NCBI GenBank assembly: GCA_905479295.1
Contig: CAJQLY010000017.1
Location: 76,380-125,459 of the forward strand
DNA from: an uncultured Gammaproteobacteria bacterium
GTDB taxonomy: Bacteria > Pseudomonadota > Gammaproteobacteria > UBA4575
Reading direction: 5' to 3'
Length of the DNA: 49,080 bases
Part shown: positions 1 to 10,228 of the stretch, piece by piece
Numbering within the stretch: the first letter of the stretch is position 1
How the letters are laid out: each line of letters starts with the position of its first letter
Notes under the pieces: model-generated
Databases searched by the model: none
What the model was told of the DNA's origin: nothing
Seen by the model: only the letters and a program-made list of their open reading frames with translations
Made by a program: the position numbers and the translations under genes

Positions 1-1031
<1,031 letters not shown>

Positions 1032-1048
1032 GACTTAGGATTAAAGAG

Positions 1049-2122
1049 ATGAGTTACCAAACTGATGACCTCCGCATTATTGAGATGAAAGAAGTAAGTG
1101 CACCATCACAGGTGCATGCTGAATTTCCTATCTCAGAAGATGCTGCTCGCTGTGTGACGCAGGCACGAGATGATATTCAGAAGATCTTAAATGCCGATGA
1201 TGACCGTTTAGTGGTTATTGTTGGGCCTTGCTCTATCCATGATCCAGTTGCAGCACGTGAATATGCTGAGCGCTTGATGAAGCAGCGTGAGCTGTGGGCG
1301 GACGACCTGCACATTGTGATGCGTGTTTACTTTGAAAAGCCACGAACTACCGTAGGCTGGAAGGGGTTGATCAACGACCCTAAGCTGGATAACAGTTTTG
1401 AAATAAATACTGGTTTGCGTCTTGCACGCGAGTTATTACTAGACCTCAATAGTATGGGCATGCCAGCGGGTACCGAGTACTTAGATCTAATTAGTCCGCA
1501 ATATGTAGCTGATCTGGTGAGTTGGGGCGCGATTGGTGCTAGAACCACCGAAAGTCAGGTACATCGTGAACTTGCTTCTGGCCTATCCTGCCCAGTTGGT
1601 TTTAAAAATGCGACTGATGGCGGTCTGCAGGTCGCAGTTGATGCGATCGGTTCAGCCACTCGTCCACACCACTTCTTATCTGTTACTAAAGAAGGTAAAT
1701 CAGCGATCTTTTCTACCGCTGGTAATCCTGACTGCCATGTCATCTTACGCGGTGGCAAGGACACTAATTATGACGCGGCTAGTATTGAAGCCTCCTGTGC
1801 TGACTTAGAAAAAGCCAAACTACCAGCAGTGATCATGGTGGACTGTAGTCACGCTAATAGCTTGAAACAACACGATAAGCAGATGGAAGTAGGGGCTGAC
1901 ATTTGTGCTCAAATGAGTAAAGGTGAAAAACGTATTTTTGGCGTTATGATCGAGAGTCACTTGGTCGCTGGACGTCAGAATGTAGTCGATGGTAAGGCCG
2001 AGACTTACGGTCAAAGTGTGACTGATGCCTGTATTAACTGGGATCAGACTACTGTCCTGCTAGAACAGTTTGCAAAAGCTGTGCAGGCGCGTCGTATTAC
2101 GAACAAAAACACAGTCGCATAA
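1049..2122 (+). CDS. aroG: 3-deoxy-7-phosphoheptulonate synthase, class I (AroG type)
   Basis: This DAHP synthase condenses PEP and erythrose 4-phosphate, the entry step of the shikimate pathway. It has 357 residues, close to E. coli AroG (350). Conserved blocks visible are GPCSIHDP (about 59-66), [21 protein letters not shown] (about 91-111), [20 protein letters not shown] and the C-terminal SVTDACINW. The N-terminus ([10 protein letters not shown]) resembles the AroG N-terminal extension used in feedback regulation, and the [11 protein letters not shown] block is also closer to the Phe-sensitive AroG than to AroF; that assignment of effector is inference. It sits between hisG and hisD with 17- and 5-base gaps, so it is likely cotranscribed with histidine genes, which is unusual. 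A weak ribosome site (AAAGAG) precedes the ATG. Confidence 0.95.
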   Translation: MSYQTDDLRIIEMKEVSAPSQVHAEFPISEDAARCVTQARDDIQKILNADDDRLVVIVGPCSIHDPVAAREYAERLMKQRELWADDLHIVMRVYFEKPRTTVGWKGLINDPKLDNSFEINTGLRLARELLLDLNSMGMPAGTEYLDLISPQYVADLVSWGAIGARTTESQVHRELASGLSCPVGFKNATDGGLQVAVDAIGSATRPHHFLSVTKEGKSAIFSTAGNPDCHVILRGGKDTNYDAASIEASCADLEKAKLPAVIMVDCSHANSLKQHDKQMEVGADICAQMSKGEKRIFGVMIESHLVAGRQNVVDGKAETYGQSVTDACINWDQTTVLLEQFAKAVQARRITNKNTVA

Positions 2123-2133
2123 TAGCCGTGTTA

Positions 2134-3435
2134 ATGATTCGCAGATTGAACAGTCAAGCCGATGGGTTTTGGCAAGACTTTGATCAGATGTTGGATGCCA
2201 ATCTAGAAGGCGCCGGTGATGTGAATGCGACAGTGCAGGGTATCATCGACCGTGTCCGTTCAGAAGGTGATGCAGCGCTACTAGATTACACCCGACAGTT
2301 TGACCACTTAGATCTAACCACTGCCTCAGAGCTAGAAATTCCAAAGGCTGAGCTATTTAAGGCCTTGGAACAGATTGATCCAGCCCAACGTGATGCCTTA
2401 GAGCAGGCGCAAAAACGCATCTATGACTATGCCGAGAAGCAGGCAATGCAGTCTTGGCAGTACACTGATGACATGGGTAATGTCCTAGGACAGAAAATTA
2501 CAGCGGTGGATCGTGCCGGTGTCTATGTGCCAGGTGGCACTGCTGCGTATCCTTCTTCAGTGTTGATGAACGCCGTGCCAGCTAAGGTTGCTGGGGTTGA
2601 AGAAATCATCATGGTTGCCCCAACACCTAGCGGGAAGATTAATCAAACCGTGCTAGCTGCAGCTGCAGTTGCCGGTGTTGACCGTGTCTTTCGGATTGGT
2701 GGTGCGCAAGCAATTGCTGCTCTAGCCTATGGTACCGAGCAGGTGCCAGCAGTCGATAAGATTGTTGGTCCAGGGAATATCTATGTTGCAACAGCTAAGC
2801 GTATGGTGTTTGGTAAGGTTGGTATTGATATGGTCGCCGGGCCTTCTGAGGTACTTATTATTTGTGATGAGTCAGCTAATCCAGAATGGATTGCGATGGA
2901 CTTGTTCTCACAGGCTGAGCACGATGTACTAGCGCGTTCGACACTACTCTGTACCTCTGATCAGATGATCGAACAGGTAGCTGCTGAGATGGATCGATTA
3001 ATCGATGGATTAGAGCGTGCAGATATTGCACGACAATCGATTGAATCCTATGGTTGCTTAGTCAAAGTGAATGATTTGGCCGAAGCGGCAGAGATCTCTA
3101 ACCGTGCAGCACCAGAACATTTAGAGCTCTCAGTGGAAGACCCGCAGGCCTTGTTACCTTTGATTCGCCATGCTGGTGCTATCTTCATGGGACATCACAC
3201 ACCAGAGGTGTTTGGTGACTACTGTGCAGGGCCGAATCATGTGTTACCAACTAGTAGCACGGCACGATTTTCATCGCCTTTAGGGGTTTATGATTTTCAA
3301 AAACGTAGCACAGTACTGCAGTGCTCTGCTGAGGGCGGCCGACAGCTCAGTGGCGTTGCCAGTATTTTGGCGCGTAGCGAAGGGCTGACTGCACATGCAC
3401 GTTCAGCAGAATATCGGGCTGAGTTGAAAGACTAA
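2134..3435 (+). CDS. hisD: Histidinol dehydrogenase
   Basis: HisD oxidises L-histidinol to L-histidine in two NAD-dependent steps, the last reactions of the pathway. The 433-residue protein has the usual family length. Recognisable blocks are [20 protein letters not shown], the [12 protein letters not shown] stretch, [12 protein letters not shown], and the Zn- and substrate-binding DLFSQAEHD and [14 protein letters not shown] regions. The ORF track starts at GTG 2128; ATG 2134 (MIRRLN) gives the more usual N-terminus, and both are possible. Only a few bases separate it from the aroG-type stop, and hisC follows 18 bases later, so the group looks like one operon. Confidence 0.96.
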   Translation: MIRRLNSQADGFWQDFDQMLDANLEGAGDVNATVQGIIDRVRSEGDAALLDYTRQFDHLDLTTASELEIPKAELFKALEQIDPAQRDALEQAQKRIYDYAEKQAMQSWQYTDDMGNVLGQKITAVDRAGVYVPGGTAAYPSSVLMNAVPAKVAGVEEIIMVAPTPSGKINQTVLAAAAVAGVDRVFRIGGAQAIAALAYGTEQVPAVDKIVGPGNIYVATAKRMVFGKVGIDMVAGPSEVLIICDESANPEWIAMDLFSQAEHDVLARSTLLCTSDQMIEQVAAEMDRLIDGLERADIARQSIESYGCLVKVNDLAEAAEISNRAAPEHLELSVEDPQALLPLIRHAGAIFMGHHTPEVFGDYCAGPNHVLPTSSTARFSSPLGVYDFQKRSTVLQCSAEGGRQLSGVASILARSEGLTAHARSAEYRAELKD

Positions 3436-3453
3436 TGCTGTCCTACTTGGAGC

Positions 3454-4536
3454 ATGGTAATGGCCTCTAGTCTCGATCGTTTACGTCCAGAGCTACTTAA
3501 GCTAAGCGCCTATCAGGTGGCTGATGCCAGTGGGTTGATTAAGCTGGATGCGATGGAAAACCCCTATGATTGGCCGCCAGAGTTGCGCCAAGCGTGGCAA
3601 CAGCATTTGGCGCAAGCAAAGCTTAATCGCTACCCACAGCCAGACCCTATCGCGTTGAAAGAGAAGTTACGTTCACGTTTTGGCCCACATAGCGACGCTG
3701 CCATTATGTTAGGTAATGGCTCTGATGAGTTGATTCAATTGCTCGCGCTAGCAGTGGCAAAGCCAGGTGCCTGTGCGCTGAATGTTAGCCCGAGCTTCTC
3801 GATGTATACCATTATTGCGGAATTGGTCGGTCTGAAGAGTGTGGTGGTTGATTTAGATCAACAGTTTGAACTCAATATGGACGCCATATTAGCCGCCATA
3901 GCCGAGCATGATCCGGCCCTGATTTTTCTAGCCTATCCTAATAACCCAACGGGTAATCTCTGGCCACGTGAGGATATCTATCGCATCCTCGAAGCCAGCT
4001 CTGGCCTGGTTGTGATCGATGAGGCCTATGGCCCATTTGCTGCCGATAGCTTTACCGATGATCTGGTGCGTTATGAAAATGCTTTACTATTACGGACAGC
4101 CTCTAAACTGGGTTTAGCCGGTATTCGTTTCGGCTGGCTTGCGGCGGCACCGACACTGATGGCAGAGCTAAATAAGATCCGTTTACCCTATAATATCAAT
4201 GAGTTAACGCAGCTGACAATGGATTTTGCTCTAGACCATTACGAGGTTTTTGCGCAACAGGCAGAACAAATATGCGCCTCTCGTAGTCGCATGCTAGAGG
4301 CCTTGCAGGTGTTAGAGGGTGTTGAGGTTTATCCAAGTGAAGCTAATTTTGTGCTTATTCGCTTACTGCAAAAAGATGCGACTGAGCTGTTTCAACAGCT
4401 GCGTGATGAAGATGCTATCTTGATTAAAAACCTGTCACAACAAGTGGGATTAGCACAATGTCTGCGTTTAACCGTTGGTACAGAGACTGAAAATCAGGCA
4501 CTTTGTGAAGCGATTACGCGAAGGCTTGCAGCCTAA
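3454..4536 (+). CDS. hisC: Histidinol-phosphate aminotransferase
   Basis: HisC is a PLP-dependent class I/II aminotransferase converting imidazole acetol phosphate to histidinol phosphate. The 360-residue length is standard. The PLP lysine is K218 in RTASKLGLAGIRFGW; the aspartate in VVIDEAYG and the asparagine in YPNNPTGN are also present. The track's start is at 3454; ATG 3460 (MASSLDRL) is equally plausible. It closes the murA-hisG-aroG-hisD-hisC block and converges on the minus-strand protease gene. I saw no strong terminator in the 36-base convergent gap. Confidence 0.95.
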   Translation: MVMASSLDRLRPELLKLSAYQVADASGLIKLDAMENPYDWPPELRQAWQQHLAQAKLNRYPQPDPIALKEKLRSRFGPHSDAAIMLGNGSDELIQLLALAVAKPGACALNVSPSFSMYTIIAELVGLKSVVVDLDQQFELNMDAILAAIAEHDPALIFLAYPNNPTGNLWPREDIYRILEASSGLVVIDEAYGPFAADSFTDDLVRYENALLLRTASKLGLAGIRFGWLAAAPTLMAELNKIRLPYNINELTQLTMDFALDHYEVFAQQAEQICASRSRMLEALQVLEGVEVYPSEANFVLIRLLQKDATELFQQLRDEDAILIKNLSQQVGLAQCLRLTVGTETENQALCEAITRRLAA

Positions 4537-4572
4537 CTAAGTGCCAAGCATCTAGTTGCTAAAATAGGCTGA

Positions 4573-5742
4573 TTAATAGGTTTTAGAACCATAAACTGGG
4601 CGTTCGCCTACGCGAATACTGAGCTCAAAGTGGTGGCCGTCGCGGAATCCTGTAATAGTTAAATCTTGTCCAGGCTTATAAGTGATCACCTTATCCAGTA
4701 CCTCCCGCTGATATTCGATCGGTTCGTTATTAATAGTCGTAATGATGTCACCAGGATAGAGATTGGCGAGATGAGCTGGGCCGCTGCGAACAACACCAGA
4801 GACGAGTACGCCACGGATGTCATCTAAGGCGAAAGACTCCCGCAGTTGAGCGGATATATTTTGCACGCGCACACCAAGCCAACCACGAATAACGTGTCCA
4901 TTCTCAATGATCTGTGTCATCACGTCCTTGGCTAAAAAAACGGGTACTGCAAAACCGATACCGACTGAGCCGCCATTACTGGATGAAATCAGCGTATTAA
5001 TACCAATTAAATCACCGTGTGCATTAATCAATGCGCCACCTGAGTTTCCTGGGTTAATTGCAGCATCTGTTTGGATATAGTTCTCGAATACATTGACACC
5101 GACTTGATTACGTCCGGTTGCGCTAATAATCCCTTGGGTGACGGTCTGGCCGACACCAAAGGGGTTGCCAATAGCAAGTACGACATCACCGACGGCAAGA
5201 TTCTGTGTCTGTGCTAAATGGATGCTGGGTAAACGCTCGGCTTCAATCTTGAGTACTGCCAAATCGGTCTCAGGGTCGACGCCGACGGCTAGGGCGTGGA
5301 AACGTCGGCCATCTTGCAGGGCGACCTCGATCTCAGCAGCATTTTCAATTACATGGTTACTGGTCAAGATATGACCCTGTGGGCTCACAATCACGCCTGA
5401 ACCTAGTTTAGTAGCTTGTTGATCCTTCTGATTATAGGGATCACGCAGAAAGCGCTGCATTTCGGTAGAGCTGAATGGCAGGGTGCGTCTACCAGGTAGT
5501 AATTTTTTAGTATAGATATTGACCACAGCAGGTGCTGCACGTGAAACCGCAGCAGCATAGGAATAGGGGCCAGCTGAACTTTGTATGGTAGGGCTTACTT
5601 CGTGAAAAACAGGGCCAGAGTTGAATCTGAGGCCTTGCCAGGTATTAGGTAGCATCACGATCACAATGATAGCTGCAAGTACACCGATTGCAGCTGATTT
5701 AAGGGTGAAGGTTAGGACTGTTCTTAATGCCATTTGTTGCAC
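4573..5742 (-). CDS. algW: Membrane-anchored periplasmic serine protease, DegS/AlgW type
   Basis: Members of this HtrA subfamily sense misfolded outer membrane proteins and make the first cut in the anti-sigma factor (RseA/MucA), releasing the envelope-stress sigma factor. The 389-residue protein has one N-terminal membrane anchor (about 13-31), a trypsin-like domain with triad H130 (TSNHV), D160 (ETDLAVLKI) and S234 (NPGNSGGAL), and a single C-terminal PDZ domain (about 285-380). One PDZ and an anchor rather than a cleaved signal separate it from DegP/DegQ. The location beside hisC matches AlgW in Pseudomonas. No anti-sigma or sigma factor genes are in the window. DegS is the alternative name for the same role. 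Confidence 0.9.
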   Translation of the reverse strand: MQQMALRTVLTFTLKSAAIGVLAAIIVIVMLPNTWQGLRFNSGPVFHEVSPTIQSSAGPYSYAAAVSRAAPAVVNIYTKKLLPGRRTLPFSSTEMQRFLRDPYNQKDQQATKLGSGVIVSPQGHILTSNHVIENAAEIEVALQDGRRFHALAVGVDPETDLAVLKIEAERLPSIHLAQTQNLAVGDVVLAIGNPFGVGQTVTQGIISATGRNQVGVNVFENYIQTDAAINPGNSGGALINAHGDLIGINTLISSSNGGSVGIGFAVPVFLAKDVMTQIIENGHVIRGWLGVRVQNISAQLRESFALDDIRGVLVSGVVRSGPAHLANLYPGDIITTINNEPIEYQREVLDKVITYKPGQDLTITGFRDGHHFELSIRVGERPVYGSKTY

Positions 5743-5756
5743 CCTATCACGTCATC

Positions 5757-5770
5757 TGGCTGACGTCAGC
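5757..5770. promoter_or_regulatory. Perfect 14-bp palindrome between divergent algW and Nif3 genes
   Basis: GGCTGACGTCAGCC is a perfect palindrome in the 72-base divergent intergenic region. A possible -10 element TATAGT lies at 5785-5790, ahead of the downstream gene start at 5815. Its size and place suit a dimeric regulator site, but a core TGACGTCA can arise by chance and I cannot name a regulator. Confidence 0.35.
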
Positions 5771-5814
5771 CGGCAGTCTTGGTACTATAGTGACCCCTCA
5801 TAGCAGGCCATTAG

Positions 5815-6573
5815 ATGTCGACCATTCAACAACTTAGCAATTACTGCGCGCAATATCTGAAGATTCAAGATTTTCGGGATTACTGTCCCAATGGTCTACA
5901 GGTGGAAGGACGCACTGAGGTAAAGAAGCTCGCTACTGGCGTAACCGCTAGTCTGTCATTTATCGAACAGGCTTTAGAATGGGGCGCCGATGCATTATTA
6001 GTACATCATGGTTATTTTTGGAAAAATGAAGATGCCACGATTACAGGGATTAAGAAGCGCCGTCTTCAACGTCTTTTAACCGAAGATGTCAGTCTACTAG
6101 CCTACCATTTACCCCTAGATGCGCATGCGGAGGTCGGAAATAACGCCTGTTTAGCCGCAATGCTTGGTATTGATGACTTAGAGCCATTGCAGACAGGTGT
6201 CAGACGCAGTGTAGGCAATGTAGGTACCTTGGCTCAGGATACAGGCGTAAACGATTTTGTAGCACGCTGTCAGCAGGTTTTAGGCCGTGATGTGCTGCAC
6301 ATCAACAGTGGTGCTGCAAATATTCGCCGTGTTGCCCTATGCACAGGAGGTGCGCAGGCGATGATTGATGATGCTGTACGGGTGCAGGCTGACCTGTATT
6401 TAACCGGTGAAATCTCAGAACAGACCGTACATATAGCAAGAGAAGCCGGTATACACTTTATTGCGGCAGGGCATCATGCGACCGAGCGCTACGGTGCACA
6501 GGCATTAGGTAAGCATCTGGAACAGGAATTTAATCTCATACACCGCTTTTTTGATATTGATAATCCCGCCTGA
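5815..6573 (+). CDS. Nif3-like dinuclear metal centre protein (YbgI family)
   Basis: A 252-residue Nif3/YbgI family protein. Members form hexamers with a dinuclear metal site; a GTP cyclohydrolase-type activity and roles in metal or DNA-damage responses have been proposed, but the cellular function is not settled. Visible metal-ligand motifs are LLVHHGYFWK near residue 63, the HLPLDAHAEVGNN block near 100, and AAGHHATER near 220. Length matches the family. It is divergent from the AlgW-type protease and precedes petABC, the same neighbourhood seen in related gammaproteobacteria. The ATG follows a short leader with a candidate -10 (TATAGT) and the palindrome described separately. Confidence 0.93.
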   Translation: MSTIQQLSNYCAQYLKIQDFRDYCPNGLQVEGRTEVKKLATGVTASLSFIEQALEWGADALLVHHGYFWKNEDATITGIKKRRLQRLLTEDVSLLAYHLPLDAHAEVGNNACLAAMLGIDDLEPLQTGVRRSVGNVGTLAQDTGVNDFVARCQQVLGRDVLHINSGAANIRRVALCTGGAQAMIDDAVRVQADLYLTGEISEQTVHIAREAGIHFIAAGHHATERYGAQALGKHLEQEFNLIHRFFDIDNPA

Positions 6574-6720
6574 AAATGGGATAAACCTTAACGTTTTTTA
6601 GACACTGGACCATCCTAGCGCGCATTTTGGTAGGTTTAGTATTTTAGGTCGCCACTTAACTGCCTAATATAAGTGTAGGGTGGGGCCGGAATTTGATTTG
6701 GTAATCTTAAGGAGACATGC

Positions 6721-7323
6721 ATGACTAAACACGTTGTTGATACTAGTCGTCGAAAAATGCTGACGACCAGTGCAAGCGTTGTTGGAGCGGTCGGAGCAGC
6801 GGTAACGCTATGGCCTTTCGTTTCTACTATGGGCCCAAGTGCACGCGCACTCGCTGCCGGCGCCCCCGTTGAAATCGATGTGAGCAAACTCGAGCCAGGA
6901 CAAAAGATTCAAGTTGAATGGCGCCGTAAGCCTGTTTGGATTATCCGCCGTTCAGATGACATGCTTGCTACTCTAGGTACGATGGACGATCGCTTACGTG
7001 ATCCAAATTCCACAGCGCCTGAGATGCAGCCTGTATTTGCACAAAATGAAACACGATCACTTAAGCCTGAAATTCTTGTTTTAGTCGGTATTTGCACTCA
7101 CTTGGGCTGTTCTCCAACATTCCGTCCAGAGATTGCGCCAGAAGATATGGGGCCTGATTGGGTCGGTGGTTTCTATTGCCCATGCCATGGCTCACGTTTT
7201 GATTTGTCTGGCCGGGTCTACAAGAACGTTCCAGCAAACAACAATTTAGAGGTTCCTCCTTATCAATACCTTAGCGATAAGGTTCTATTGATTGGTGTGA
7301 ATGCCGAAGAAGGAGCTGCGTAA
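6721..7323 (+). CDS. petA: Ubiquinol-cytochrome c reductase, Rieske iron-sulfur subunit
   Basis: PetA carries the 2Fe-2S cluster that takes the first electron from ubiquinol at the Qo site of the bc1 complex. The 200-residue protein opens with a twin-arginine type N-terminal anchor (SRRKM, then a hydrophobic stretch about 15-38). Cluster ligands are C125 and H127 in CTHLGC and C153 and H156 in CPCHG; the disulfide pair is C130 and C155. A strong ribosome site AAGGAG lies at 6709-6714. The 147-base leader upstream has no clear terminator and no convincing promoter that I can define. The stop overlaps the petB start by one base, so petABC is an operon. Confidence 0.97.
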   Translation: MTKHVVDTSRRKMLTTSASVVGAVGAAVTLWPFVSTMGPSARALAAGAPVEIDVSKLEPGQKIQVEWRRKPVWIIRRSDDMLATLGTMDDRLRDPNSTAPEMQPVFAQNETRSLKPEILVLVGICTHLGCSPTFRPEIAPEDMGPDWVGGFYCPCHGSRFDLSGRVYKNVPANNNLEVPPYQYLSDKVLLIGVNAEEGAA

Positions 7324-8714
7324 TGAGTAAGGAAAAACAAGGAGTTCTCGGTTGGGTAGACGAGCGTCTACCTATTGTCGAATTTTGGGAGGCTCACCTC
7401 TCTAAATATTATGCACCTAAGAACTTTAACTTTTGGTATTTCTTTGGTTCGTTAGCTTTATTAATACTGGTTATGCAGATTCTTACCGGTATTTTCCTGA
7501 CCATGCACTACAAGCCAGACGCTGAATTGGCCTTTGCCTCTGTCGAATACATCATGCGTGATGTTAATTGGGGTTGGTTGATACGTTATATGCATTCAAC
7601 TGGTGCATCTGCGTTCTTTGTCGTGGTCTATATGCATATGTTGCGCGGTCTAATGTATGGCTCGTTCAAGCAACCACGTGAATTAATTTGGTTATTTGGT
7701 GTCTTGATCTACGTCTGCCTAATGGCAGAAGCATTCATGGGTTACTTATTGCCATGGGGTCAGATGTCATACTGGGGTGCACAGGTTATTGTGAACTTAT
7801 TTGGTACAATTCCAGTTATCGGTGATCAGCTAGCGCTATTCATTCGTGGTGACTATGTTGTTTCAGATGCCACTCTAAACCGCTTCTTTGCATTGCATGT
7901 GATCGCTGTGCCTATTGTTCTTCTCGGTTTGGTTGTTGCTCATATCGCTGCACTACATACCGTTGGTTCTAATAATCCAGACGGCGTTGAAATCAAAAAG
8001 AACAAGGGCGCTGATGGTATTCCTCTAGATGGTATTCCATTCCACCCGTACTACACCGTGAAAGATATCGTTGGTGTGGTGGTGTTCCTATTCTTATTCT
8101 CTATCGTGGTCTTCTATTTCCCTGAAATGAATGGCTACTTCTTAGAGCATGCGAACTTTGAGCCAGCAAATCCATTAGCGACACCGGAGCATATTGCCCC
8201 AGTCTGGTACTTCACGCCGTTCTATACCGTATTGCGTGCCATACCGAATCCGTTCGGTGGTGTTGTTGCGATGGGTGCGGCGGTAATGATCTTATTCTTC
8301 CTACCTTGGATTGATAAGAATAAAGTGAAATCAATTCGCTACCGTTCTGTTCTATATAAGGTCAACCTAGCGGTATTCTTAGTCGCATTTGTTTGGTTGG
8401 GTTACCTTGGTATGCAAGGTGTTACTCCAATGCGTTCGGAAATGGCATTACGTATGTCTGAGCTGTACTTCCTATTCTTTGTCGTTTTAGGTGTTTATAG
8501 CACTAACCGTTCAGCGTTCTACTACATCAAGTGGTTTGTCATTATTATCGGTATTATTAGTGCCTATGACCTCTACCGTAGTAATGCTGAAATTGCCGCT
8601 TTAGTATGGCAAACCTGGTTGGTCCCAGTGGCCTTCCTTGTTGTTGCTTTACTTGGTGCAGCATTTACAAACTTAGATCAGGATAAAACAGTTCCAGAGA
8701 GGGTCACCGAATGA
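7323..8714 (+). CDS. petB: Ubiquinol-cytochrome c reductase, cytochrome b subunit (long form)
   Basis: The multi-spanning core of the bc1 complex, carrying hemes bL and bH and both quinone sites. Heme ligand pairs are H91/H192 and H105/H207, with the usual HX13H and HX14H spacing. The Qo motif reads PVWY (293-296) rather than PEWY, a variant I recall as known in beta- and gammaproteobacteria. At 463 residues it is longer than the roughly 400-430 I expect: after the usual last helices (to about 393) there is an extra stretch of about 55 residues, with two hydrophobic segments (about 401-415 and 432-448), before the familiar tail KTVPERVTE. The petC start overlaps the stop by four bases. Confidence 0.97.
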   Translation: MSKEKQGVLGWVDERLPIVEFWEAHLSKYYAPKNFNFWYFFGSLALLILVMQILTGIFLTMHYKPDAELAFASVEYIMRDVNWGWLIRYMHSTGASAFFVVVYMHMLRGLMYGSFKQPRELIWLFGVLIYVCLMAEAFMGYLLPWGQMSYWGAQVIVNLFGTIPVIGDQLALFIRGDYVVSDATLNRFFALHVIAVPIVLLGLVVAHIAALHTVGSNNPDGVEIKKNKGADGIPLDGIPFHPYYTVKDIVGVVVFLFLFSIVVFYFPEMNGYFLEHANFEPANPLATPEHIAPVWYFTPFYTVLRAIPNPFGGVVAMGAAVMILFFLPWIDKNKVKSIRYRSVLYKVNLAVFLVAFVWLGYLGMQGVTPMRSEMALRMSELYFLFFVVLGVYSTNRSAFYYIKWFVIIIGIISAYDLYRSNAEIAALVWQTWLVPVAFLVVALLGAAFTNLDQDKTVPERVTE

Positions 8715-9466
8715 AATCATTAGCTCGTTTAATCGTTTCGGCGATCGTACTTAGCACTTCCACCAGCTTCGCCGCTGGTGGTAATGCCCCGGCATTCCAC
8801 GTCAATATAGATATGGATAACCGTGCGTCCTTGCAGCGTGGTGCAACATTATTTGTGAACCGTTGTTTGTCTTGTCACTCAGCAGAGTTTAGTCGCTACA
8901 ACCGTGTAGCAGATGACTTAGGTATTCCACAGGCCGTGATGGAAGAAAATATGATCTTTACAGGTCGTAAGTTCGGTCAAACCATGACGGTTGCGATGAC
9001 TACAGAGAACGCAACAGAATGGTTTGGTGCACCGCCACCTGACTTGAGCGTTAAGGCACGTGCCCGTGGTGCTGATTGGATCTACAGCTTTCTTAAAGGT
9101 TACTACGTCAGTGAAGATTCACCTCGTGGTGTTGATAACCTAATGTTGCCAGGTACTGCTATGCCGCATGTGTTGTGGGATTTGCAAGGCTATCAGGCAC
9201 TGAAGGCTGTTGATCACCAAGATGAACATGCGGATAGTGGTCATGCTGCTGCTCCTGCATCACCGTTTGAATTGGTGCAAGAAGGTAAGATGGCGGCTGT
9301 TCAGTATGACCGTGCAATGACTGATTTGGTGAACTACTTGGTCTACATGGCGGAACCCGCTCAGTTGAAACGTAAATCAGTTGGTGTAGGTGTGTTATTC
9401 TTCCTCGCTGCATTTGGTGTTATTGCGTACTTCCTGAAGAAAGAATTCTGGAAAGATATTCATTAA
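8711..9466 (+). CDS. petC: Ubiquinol-cytochrome c reductase, cytochrome c1 subunit
   Basis: Cytochrome c1 passes electrons from the Rieske protein to soluble cytochrome c on the periplasmic side. The 251-residue protein has a cleavable signal (about 1-22, ending SFAAG), the heme c motif CLSCH at 52-56, the SRYNRV block, the axial methionine M151 in LPGTAMPH and one C-terminal anchor (about 225-242). A histidine-rich loop (about 169-178, HQDEHADSGH) lies between the heme domain and the helix before the anchor; it is not part of the core fold that I know and may be lineage specific. Last gene of petABC; sspA begins 37 bases later. Confidence 0.97.
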   Translation: MKSLARLIVSAIVLSTSTSFAAGGNAPAFHVNIDMDNRASLQRGATLFVNRCLSCHSAEFSRYNRVADDLGIPQAVMEENMIFTGRKFGQTMTVAMTTENATEWFGAPPPDLSVKARARGADWIYSFLKGYYVSEDSPRGVDNLMLPGTAMPHVLWDLQGYQALKAVDHQDEHADSGHAAAPASPFELVQEGKMAAVQYDRAMTDLVNYLVYMAEPAQLKRKSVGVGVLFFLAAFGVIAYFLKKEFWKDIH

Positions 9467-9503
9467 TACTGACCATAACAAAGCAATTTAACCGAGGTTC
9501 TTT

Positions 9504-10136
9504 ATGGCTTTAATCGCGAATAGGCGGTCTGTAATGACCTTGTTTTCTGATCCAGTGTGCATGCATAGTCATCGCACACGGATCGTGCTTGCTGAGAAAG
9601 ATATTACAGCCGATGTTATTCATATCGATCCGAATAACAAACCTGAGGATTTATTTGCTTTAAATCCTTATAACTCAGTGCCCACCATAGTTGATCGTGA
9701 TTTAGTGCTTTACGATTCGCGTGTGATTATGGAATATTTCGATGAGCGTTTTCCGCATCCACCTTTGATGCCGGTAGACCCTGTGTCACGTTCAAAATCA
9801 CGCCTAGCACTTTTCCACATTGAAAAAGATTGGTGTGCACCAGTAGAAAAGGTTCTTCACGGCACCGTCGTACAACAAGAAAAGGCGCGCAAAGTCTTGA
9901 CTGATAGCATGGTGAGTTCTCTAGAGATCTTTGAAGCCAAACCTTATTTCTTAAGTGATGACTTCAGTTTGGTGGATTGCACTTTGGCACCTCTAATGTG
10001 GCGGTTACCACTATTAGGGATTGAGATACCTAAACAAAGTAAGGCAATTCATGAGTACTGTGAACGTGTCTTTAGTCGCGAGTCATTCATCAGTAGTCTG
10101 ACTGAAGAAGAGCTCGAGATGCGCCCAGTAGAATAA
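9504..10136 (+). CDS. sspA: Stringent starvation protein A
   Basis: SspA is a glutathione S-transferase-fold protein that binds RNA polymerase and alters promoter use in stationary phase and acid stress; it has no GST activity in E. coli. The 210-residue length is typical. The thioredoxin-like N-domain starts with LFSDPVCMHSHRTRIVLAEK, followed by NPYNSVPTIVDRDL and YDSRVIMEYFDERFPHPP, and the C-domain is helical. A ribosome site (CGAGG) precedes ATG 9504. It follows petC by 37 bases and precedes sspB, the usual pairing. A hairpin lies between sspA and sspB. Confidence 0.95.
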   Translation: MALIANRRSVMTLFSDPVCMHSHRTRIVLAEKDITADVIHIDPNNKPEDLFALNPYNSVPTIVDRDLVLYDSRVIMEYFDERFPHPPLMPVDPVSRSKSRLALFHIEKDWCAPVEKVLHGTVVQQEKARKVLTDSMVSSLEIFEAKPYFLSDDFSLVDCTLAPLMWRLPLLGIEIPKQSKAIHEYCERVFSRESFISSLTEEELEMRPVE

Positions 10137-10144
10137 ATACTGTT

Positions 10145-10190
10145 AACACAGTGTGTCTTGCATTCTCTACAAGCGCGCTGTGTTTAATTT
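10145..10190 (+). terminator. Long imperfect hairpin between sspA and sspB
   Basis: AACACAG (10145-10151) pairs exactly with CTGTGTT (10178-10184). Inside, TGTG pairs with CGCG through G-U wobbles, and CTTG (10157-10160) pairs with CAAG (10170-10173) around a nine-base loop, giving about 15 base pairs. The sequence continues TAATTT, a weak U-tract. It could terminate or attenuate transcription after sspA, or protect the 3' end of an sspA transcript. Confidence 0.5.
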
Positions 10191-10228
10191 GAGTAAGCCC
10201 ACTCCTTTACCTCGTTGTTACCAACACT

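Noticed and set aside
5759-5766. TGACGTCA as a CRE/CREB-like site
   Set aside because: That motif belongs to eukaryotic regulators; only the bacterial palindrome is relevant.
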